From positions 248,001 through 312,000 of the forward strand of contig CAZFRE010000001.1 of the NCBI GenBank assembly GCA_964521195.1: 64,000 nucleotides of DNA, in the 5' to 3' direction. Origin of the DNA: CAWDNM01 sp964521195. Its GTDB lineage: Bacteria > Actinomycetota > Coriobacteriia > Anaerosomatales > JAAXUF01. Positions within the stretch are counted from its first letter, which is position 1, and each line of letters opens with the position of its first letter. Positions 58,865 through 64,000 of this stretch are shown one piece after another. The notes under the pieces are model-generated. The model did not search any database and had not been told where the DNA came from. It saw only the letters and a program-made list of their open reading frames with translations. Position numbers and translations under genes: made by a program.

Positions 58865-61800
58865 ATGTTGCGTCATCGTCGCCCCGTGGGGACTCGTCTG
58901 CGAGTCGCTGTCGCGTGCGCGGCCGTCCTCCTTCTGCTCGGCGGCATCGCGTGGCTGAGTTCGCCGGCAGGGAGCGTGTCGGCGCCGTCGCCGGGCGCCG
59001 GGCAGGAATCGGCGTGGAGCGGATCGTCGGGTGGTGCTCCCGGATCGGCGTCCGCTGCCGGCCGTCTCGCGAAGTCCGCGCCACTCACCGGTTCTGCCGA
59101 CGGCCCGCCCACCGGTCGCCCGAAGACCGATCCGGGGATCGCGGACCTGGAGCTCGCGGCAGGGGTGAGCGAGGCCGAGCTGGTCTCGGCGATCGCTCCG
59201 CTGGGGCTCACCGTGCGCCACTACCTTCCGCAGATCGGCTGGGCGTCAGTCGAGGCCGCCGACGGAAGCGACATCTCGTCGGCAAAGCTCGGCGCCATCG
59301 CTGAGAGCGGAGTCGCGAAGCGGGCCGAGCACACGGGCATCGCCTATGCCGCCGCCGCTCCCACCGACCCGCTCTACTCGGCGCAGTGGGGCTTTAAGAA
59401 CACCGGGCAGTCGGGCGGTATCGCCGGCGCCGATATGAACGCTGAGCCGGCATGGGACTGGGCGCGCGGCGACGACGTCGTGGTCGCCGTGATCGACCAG
59501 GGCGTCATGACCAGCCATCCGGACCTTGCCGGCAGGATCTGGGTCAACGCGGCCGAGGCGTCGGGTACCGCCGGGGTCGACGACGACGGCAACGGCTACA
59601 CCGACGACATCAACGGCTGGGACTTCGCCAACGACGACGCGACGGTGTACGACGCCGCCGACGGAGAGGTGCACGGCACGCACGTCGCGGGGACGGTAGC
59701 TGCCGCGGCCGGCAACTCGGCCGGCGGCGTGGGCACCGCGTGGAACGCGAAGATCATGTCCGTCAAGGGACTGGGCGGCGACGGGAGCGGCTCGTACGCC
59801 GATCTCGCCGCCGCGATCATCTACTCGGTGGACATGGGCGCGAAGATCTCGAACAACTCCTGGGGTGGCTCGATGTCGGACGGCGTGCTCGTGACCGCCG
59901 TCAACTACGCCGAGACGCACGGTCAGCTGATGGCGGTCGCCGCCGGGAACAACGGACGCGATATCGACGCCGTGCCCTCGTACCCCGCCGCGTACACCAA
60001 CGCCAACATCGTCTCGGTGGCGGCGCTCGATCGGACGGATGCGGTCGCCTCGTACTCCAACACCGGCAGCGTCGGCGTCGACCTCGGCGCTCCCGGAAGC
60101 GCGATCCTGTCGACGAAGGGGCTCGCTTCGGCGGGAATCCGGACCGAGGCCACCGCGAGCGGCTACACGAATCCCTACAGCGTCTTCTACTACCCGTTCC
60201 CCGTGGAGCGTCTCGGCGCTGCGGGTGATCCCGAGCTCGGCGATGCCATCATCGACGCGTCGATCACTCAGCTGGCGACATCGACAACGGCGCCCATCCT
60301 CGTGGTGAACGACTCGTGGCATACGTATCTGGGTGGGGACTCGGACTTCACGTCGGTCTACACGGGCCGCCTGGCGGCGCTTGGCTACTCCAACGTCACC
60401 ACCTGGACCGTCGCGACACAGGGCACGCCGGCACTGACGAGCTACAACACCGTGGTCTGGTTCACCGGGCTCATGAGCGTCGCGGCGGGTGGATCGAGCC
60501 GCTACACGCTCACATCCGCCGAGAGGACCGCGCTCACCACCTATCTCAACGGCGGCGGCAACCTGCTGCTTTCGAGCGCCGAGTGTGCGGATGACCTGCA
60601 GTCGCAGCTGCCCGCGATGGGCATCACGACCGGCAAGGCGTTCCTGTGGAACTACCTCAGGGCCAACGAGTTCCATACCACGCATCAGAACGCGTTCTAT
60701 GGCGCGGCCGGCGGACCGTTCGACGGCTTGGGCGGCTCGACGCCCGACTGGCTCGGCGAGGTCAACAGCGCGTTCGTGGGCGATTCGATCTGCGCGCGTG
60801 CAGGAGCCACACCACTGTTGTACTGGAGCGCCGAGTACCTGTCGCTGAACGGCACCTCGATGGCGACGCCGCACGTCGCCGGGGCACTCGCGCTCGCGTG
60901 GTCGCGCACGCCGACGGCCACGGCCACACAGATCCGCGACCGGCTGCTCTCGTCGACGACCGCGATCCCGTCGCTCGCGGGCAAGTGCGTCACGGGCGGC
61001 AAGCTCGACGCCGCCGCGTTCGTGGGGCAGACCGCCGCGCCCTCGGCGCTCGAGGCGATGCCCACGGGCATCGATCGCATCGCGGTCGGCTGGGCCGATG
61101 ACGACACGGACGCGTACTTCTCGGCGACGCGGGTGCTCGGACGGCTCGGCGCGCCGGTCGAAGGCCTCGACGACCCGCAGGCCCAGCTGCTCTACGACGG
61201 CGCGGCCGGGGCTGCGCAGCCCTCGGCGCTCGCGACCGGCACGTGGCACCTCGCGGCGTACTCGCGAAATGCGCTCGGCTCGTGGACCGAGAGCGCCACG
61301 ACCCAGGTCATGCTGGACGGACGCGCGCTCGTCGTCACGGCGACCGGTGCGCCCGAGGTGGTCGTGACGTTCCCGACGAACTGGTCGGCCGGAGTGGTCA
61401 CCGGCGCCAAGGTCCCGCTCGCCGAGCCGGGCCCGCCGGGCAAGACGCTGGTGGGTGACGCAAGCTTCGACGTGTCGACGACCATCGCGTTCTCAGGCGA
61501 GGTCAGTGTCACGGTCGACTACGACCCGACGGGGCTCACGCCCACTGAGGAGCAGAGCATCCGCCTCTACCATCGCGACGAGGGTGTCTGGACCGAGCTG
61601 CCGAGCGCGCTCGACGCCCCGGGCGACAAAGTGACGGGGACGGCCGGGTCCTTCTCGGAGTTCGCGGTCGTCTACACGGACGAGCCGTTCGACCGGTTCG
61701 AGCAGAACGACGGCCGGCTGTACTACGAGAGCAGCTGGAAGTCGACGACCTCCGGACCGCTCTCGGGCGGCACGGACGCGTGGGTCAACGACGCGAGCGG

Positions 61801-62890
61801 CGGCGTCGACATCGCGTTCGAGGGCACCGGCTTCGCCTGGATTTCGACGAAGGCGCCGTTCTACGGGATCGCGCGCGTGACCGTCGACGGGACCTCCCAG
61901 ACAGCGGTCGACCTGTACGCGCCGGGCGTGGCCTACCAGCAACGCGCCTTCGAGTTGAGCGGGCTGGCGCCGGGCGCGCACACCGTGCGGATCGAGTGGA
62001 CCGGCAGCAAGAACGCCTCGGCGACGGGCACCATGGTCCGGCTCGACGCGGTCGAGGTCGTGGGCGCACTCACGCAGGCTTCGGCGCCGGAGCTCCGATT
62101 CGAGCACACCGACAGCCGTCTGCTCTACGAAGGCGTCTGGAAGTTCACGTCGTCCGGGTCGCTTTCCGGCGGCTCCGACACGTGGTCCAACAGCGCGGGC
62201 GGCGCGGTCAACGTGGCGTTCAACGGCACGGCCTTCACCTGGATCGCGACCAAGTCGCCGTACTACGGCATGGCGAAGGTGATGGTCGACGGATCCGCCG
62301 AGACGACCGTGGACCTGTACGCGCCCGGCACAGGCTACCAGCAGCCCGTCCTCGAGCTCGAAGGGTTGTCGCCCGGCGCGCACACGGTGCGCATCGCGTG
62401 GACGGGCGAGAAGAACCCGGCCTCCTCGGGCACGATGGTCAGGCTCGATGCGGTCGACGTCGTCGGGACGCTGACGCAGGCGGCGAGCCCGTTCGTGCGC
62501 TACGAGCAGACCGACGGCCGGCTGCAGAAGAGCGGCGTCTGGAAGGCGACGACGTCGGGCGCGCTCTCGGGCGGAAGCGACGGGTGGACGAACTCGAGCG
62601 GCGGCGCGGTCTACATCGCGTTCGACGGGACCGCATTCACGTGGATCTCGACCAGGTCGCCGCAGTACGGCAAGGCCCGGGTGATCGTCGATGGCAGCAC
62701 CGAGACCACCGTCGACCTGTACGCGACCGGGACGGCCTACCAGCAGAAGGTCCTCGCGCTCACCGGGCTGCCGCCCGGCGCCCATACCGTGCGCATCGAG
62801 TGGACCGGCGAGAAGAACACCGCCTCGTCCGGAACGATGGTGCGCCTCGACGCCGTCGAGGTTCTCGGCGTGCTGACGCAGGCGCCGTAG
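58865..62890 (+). CDS. Large secreted subtilase with inserted domain and three C-terminal repeats
   Basis: A 1,341-residue exported S8 protease. Signal/anchor at about 12-33, a pro-region (about 95-170), then the subtilisin domain: Asp in VVVAVIDQGVMTSHPDL (D211), His in GEVHGTHVAGTV (H270), Ser in LNGTSMATPHVAG (S665). About 200 residues are inserted before the Ser block; they look like a ThuA/glutamine-amidotransferase-type fold (APILVVNDSWHTYLGG, YLNGGGNLLLSSAECADDL). After the protease come an Ig-like part and three tandem repeats of ~130 residues (61687-62887; e.g. WKSTTSGPLSGG and GAHTVRIEWTGSKNAS). ATG at 58865 has GGAAGAGG upstream. Role: degradation or maturation of surface proteins. 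Confidence 0.9.
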   Translation: MLRHRRPVGTRLRVAVACAAVLLLLGGIAWLSSPAGSVSAPSPGAGQESAWSGSSGGAPGSASAAGRLAKSAPLTGSADGPPTGRPKTDPGIADLELAAGVSEAELVSAIAPLGLTVRHYLPQIGWASVEAADGSDISSAKLGAIAESGVAKRAEHTGIAYAAAAPTDPLYSAQWGFKNTGQSGGIAGADMNAEPAWDWARGDDVVVAVIDQGVMTSHPDLAGRIWVNAAEASGTAGVDDDGNGYTDDINGWDFANDDATVYDAADGEVHGTHVAGTVAAAAGNSAGGVGTAWNAKIMSVKGLGGDGSGSYADLAAAIIYSVDMGAKISNNSWGGSMSDGVLVTAVNYAETHGQLMAVAAGNNGRDIDAVPSYPAAYTNANIVSVAALDRTDAVASYSNTGSVGVDLGAPGSAILSTKGLASAGIRTEATASGYTNPYSVFYYPFPVERLGAAGDPELGDAIIDASITQLATSTTAPILVVNDSWHTYLGGDSDFTSVYTGRLAALGYSNVTTWTVATQGTPALTSYNTVVWFTGLMSVAAGGSSRYTLTSAERTALTTYLNGGGNLLLSSAECADDLQSQLPAMGITTGKAFLWNYLRANEFHTTHQNAFYGAAGGPFDGLGGSTPDWLGEVNSAFVGDSICARAGATPLLYWSAEYLSLNGTSMATPHVAGALALAWSRTPTATATQIRDRLLSSTTAIPSLAGKCVTGGKLDAAAFVGQTAAPSALEAMPTGIDRIAVGWADDDTDAYFSATRVLGRLGAPVEGLDDPQAQLLYDGAAGAAQPSALATGTWHLAAYSRNALGSWTESATTQVMLDGRALVVTATGAPEVVVTFPTNWSAGVVTGAKVPLAEPGPPGKTLVGDASFDVSTTIAFSGEVSVTVDYDPTGLTPTEEQSIRLYHRDEGVWTELPSALDAPGDKVTGTAGSFSEFAVVYTDEPFDRFEQNDGRLYYESSWKSTTSGPLSGGTDAWVNDASGGVDIAFEGTGFAWISTKAPFYGIARVTVDGTSQTAVDLYAPGVAYQQRAFELSGLAPGAHTVRIEWTGSKNASATGTMVRLDAVEVVGALTQASAPELRFEHTDSRLLYEGVWKFTSSGSLSGGSDTWSNSAGGAVNVAFNGTAFTWIATKSPYYGMAKVMVDGSAETTVDLYAPGTGYQQPVLELEGLSPGAHTVRIAWTGEKNPASSGTMVRLDAVDVVGTLTQAASPFVRYEQTDGRLQKSGVWKATTSGALSGGSDGWTNSSGGAVYIAFDGTAFTWISTRSPQYGKARVIVDGSTETTVDLYATGTAYQQKVLALTGLPPGAHTVRIEWTGEKNTASSGTMVRLDAVEVLGVLTQAP

Positions 62891-62970
62891 CAGACGCGCG
62901 GCACGTCGCTGCACCTGGCGCAGACGGGGGCGGCCGTCGGCCACCGCTTACGCACGTCCTCGGTGACCCT

Positions 62971-63000
62971 TTGACTTGTACTGGTCAGTTCAACTAGCGT
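62971..63000 (+). promoter_or_regulatory. Promoter of the DegV gene, with possible operator
   Basis: TTGACT (62971-62976), 18-base spacer, TAGCGT (62995-63000), 30 bases before the ATG. The sequence between forms a partial inverted repeat TTGActtgtactggtcagtTCAA, which may bind a dimeric repressor. Confidence 0.5.
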
Positions 63001-63029
63001 GGGGTGACCGGCGACGAACTGAGGACGAT

Positions 63030-63887
63030 ATGGCAGCGGACAAGATCGCGATACTGGTCGATTCCTGCACGGACGTACCCAAGGAGTATCGGGACACGTA
63101 CCGGATGTACGTGGTGCCGCTCTCGATCATCTACCGCGATGCCCAGTATCGCGACGGCATCGACATCCAGCCCGAGGAGGTCTTCGAGCGGTTCGCCGAG
63201 GAGATCCCGTCCACGTCGCTGCCGAGCCCGGCCACGGTCGCCGACGTCTTCCGTCAGATCAAGGCCGACGGCTACGACAAGGTCATCGCCGTGCACATCT
63301 CGAGTGGCCTGAGCGGGACCTTCGAGATGGTCAGCGGCTTCGGCCCGTCGCCTGAGGGGCTCGAGGCATACTACGTCGACACGAAGAACATCGGCATCGG
63401 CGCGGGGTTCTCGGCGATTCGCGCCGGCGAGCTCATCGAGGCGGGCCTACCGTTTGACGAGGTCTGCCGCGGGGTCGAGGAGGCGGCGCTCGCTACGCGA
63501 CTGTACTTCTGCGTCTCGACGCTGGAGTACCTCATCAAGGGCGGCCGCATCGGGCTCGTCGCAGGCGTGTTGGGCAGCATCCTCGACCTCAAGCCCGTCA
63601 TCTCGTGTAACGCGGACGGCATCTACGACACCGTCGCCAAGGCGCGGGGGCGCAAGAAGTCGCTCAAGCTCGCGCTCGACCAGGCCGTGCAGTTCGCGGC
63701 CGGCGCCGAGGAGTACAACATCACGGTCATGCACGGGGCCGCGCAGGCCGAGGCCGACGAGCTGCTCGCGGCGCTGAAGCTCGCACTGCCCGACCACCGC
63801 ATCGCGATCGAGGGGCAGATCACCCCGGCCCTCGTGGTTCACACGGGACCGGGGCTCATCGGCATAGGCGTGCAGCGGGTCAGGTAG
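63030..63887 (+). CDS. DegV family fatty-acid-binding protein
   Basis: A 285-residue cytosolic protein of the DegV/FakB family. The hallmarks are present: KIAILVDSCTDVPKEYRDTY at the N-terminus, EIPSTSLPSPATVADVFRQI, VIAVHISSGLSGTFEMVSGF, CVSTLEYLIKGGRIGLVAGV and the C-terminal VVHTGPGLIGIGVQRVR. FakB-type proteins present bound fatty acids to the kinase FakA; no fakA (DAK-domain) gene is visible here. ATG at 63030 follows CTGAGGACG. Confidence 0.93.
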   Translation: MAADKIAILVDSCTDVPKEYRDTYRMYVVPLSIIYRDAQYRDGIDIQPEEVFERFAEEIPSTSLPSPATVADVFRQIKADGYDKVIAVHISSGLSGTFEMVSGFGPSPEGLEAYYVDTKNIGIGAGFSAIRAGELIEAGLPFDEVCRGVEEAALATRLYFCVSTLEYLIKGGRIGLVAGVLGSILDLKPVISCNADGIYDTVAKARGRKKSLKLALDQAVQFAAGAEEYNITVMHGAAQAEADELLAALKLALPDHRIAIEGQITPALVVHTGPGLIGIGVQRVR

Positions 63888-63922
63888 CCGCGACCGCGCT
63901 GGCGGGGCGAGCGGCTTCCCAG

Positions 63923-64000
63923 CTACAGCGTCAGCGTCCAGGGGCCCGACGCGTCGACTTCGATCACGTACACGCCCTTGGGGATCCCCTTGGAGGTCCG
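63923..64000 (-). CDS. 3' end of a secreted or cell-surface protein (truncated by window)
   Basis: Lower strand, 25 residues plus stop at the window edge. Read inward it ends GVYVIEVDASGPWTLTL, a beta-strand ending of the kind seen in small extracellular/lipoprotein domains of actinobacteria. The rest lies to the right of the window. Too short to name. Confidence 0.6.
   Translation of the reverse strand, partial: RTSKGIPKGVYVIEVDASGPWTLTL

Noticed and set aside
59246..61249. 667-codon lower-strand frame opposite the subtilase
   Set aside because: Shadow of the protease frame, composition typical of antisense in GC-rich DNA.

Overview
The window is very GC-rich with closely packed genes. It looks like a chromosome segment from a Gram-positive, high-GC actinobacterium, probably anaerobic and near the Coriobacteriia/OPB41-type lineages. 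This placement is inference. It rests on the NfnAB-type flavoprotein pair, the PFL (UPF0210)/ACT pair, DUF951, many exported wall-type proteins, no outer-membrane genes, and a likely selenocysteine-containing peroxiredoxin.

Layout. 1-2632: housekeeping run glmU(3' end)-prs-rplY/ctc-pth. 2629-6335: an exported M23 endopeptidase, then the NfnA/NfnB-like pair. 6481-11931: a surface-protein locus with a LytTR response regulator overlapping a DUF916-like membrane-anchored protein, followed by two secreted proteins that share a C-terminal module. 11960-21201: PFL and ACT proteins, DUF951, a degenerate LytM-like protein with CapA, a mono-heme lipoprotein, TldE/TldD and an NlpC/P60 hydrolase.

21398-41428 is an accessory region, visibly less GC-rich. 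It holds a tyrosine recombinase, a Doc-type toxin-antitoxin pair and an intact initiator tRNA (tRNA-fMet, CAT). A 5.9-kb island follows, bounded by a 94-nt imperfect direct repeat made of the tRNA 3' end plus its terminator. Its cargo is a small protein, a DUF262/DUF1524 GmrSD-like nuclease, a zinc-ribbon protein and a DUF5677-like protein. Next comes an 8.5-kb co-directional gene run: ParB-like, small PD-(D/E)XK nuclease, SNF2 helicase, second ParB-like, radical SAM enzyme, nuclease-helicase, SRA-domain reader and an unknown protein. I read it as a candidate DNA-modification/restriction system of a composition I do not recognise. The region ends with a PIN/zinc-ribbon protein, a winged-helix/nucleotidyltransferase pair behind a palindromic operator, and DUF427.

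41524-64000 returns to core-like composition. It contains two large exported proteins with Ycf48-like repeats (one with a DUF1906 domain), small membrane and zinc-ribbon proteins, a DUF2779 protein, an ABC-F ATPase, a MoaD-like protein, a DUF4405 membrane protein, the selenocysteine peroxiredoxin (in-frame UGA at 56063-56065 with a hairpin just downstream), a membrane protein pair, a DUF1295 methyltransferase-like protein, a multidomain subtilase, a DegV protein and a gene fragment at the right edge.

All family assignments come from reading motifs by eye; no database search was run.
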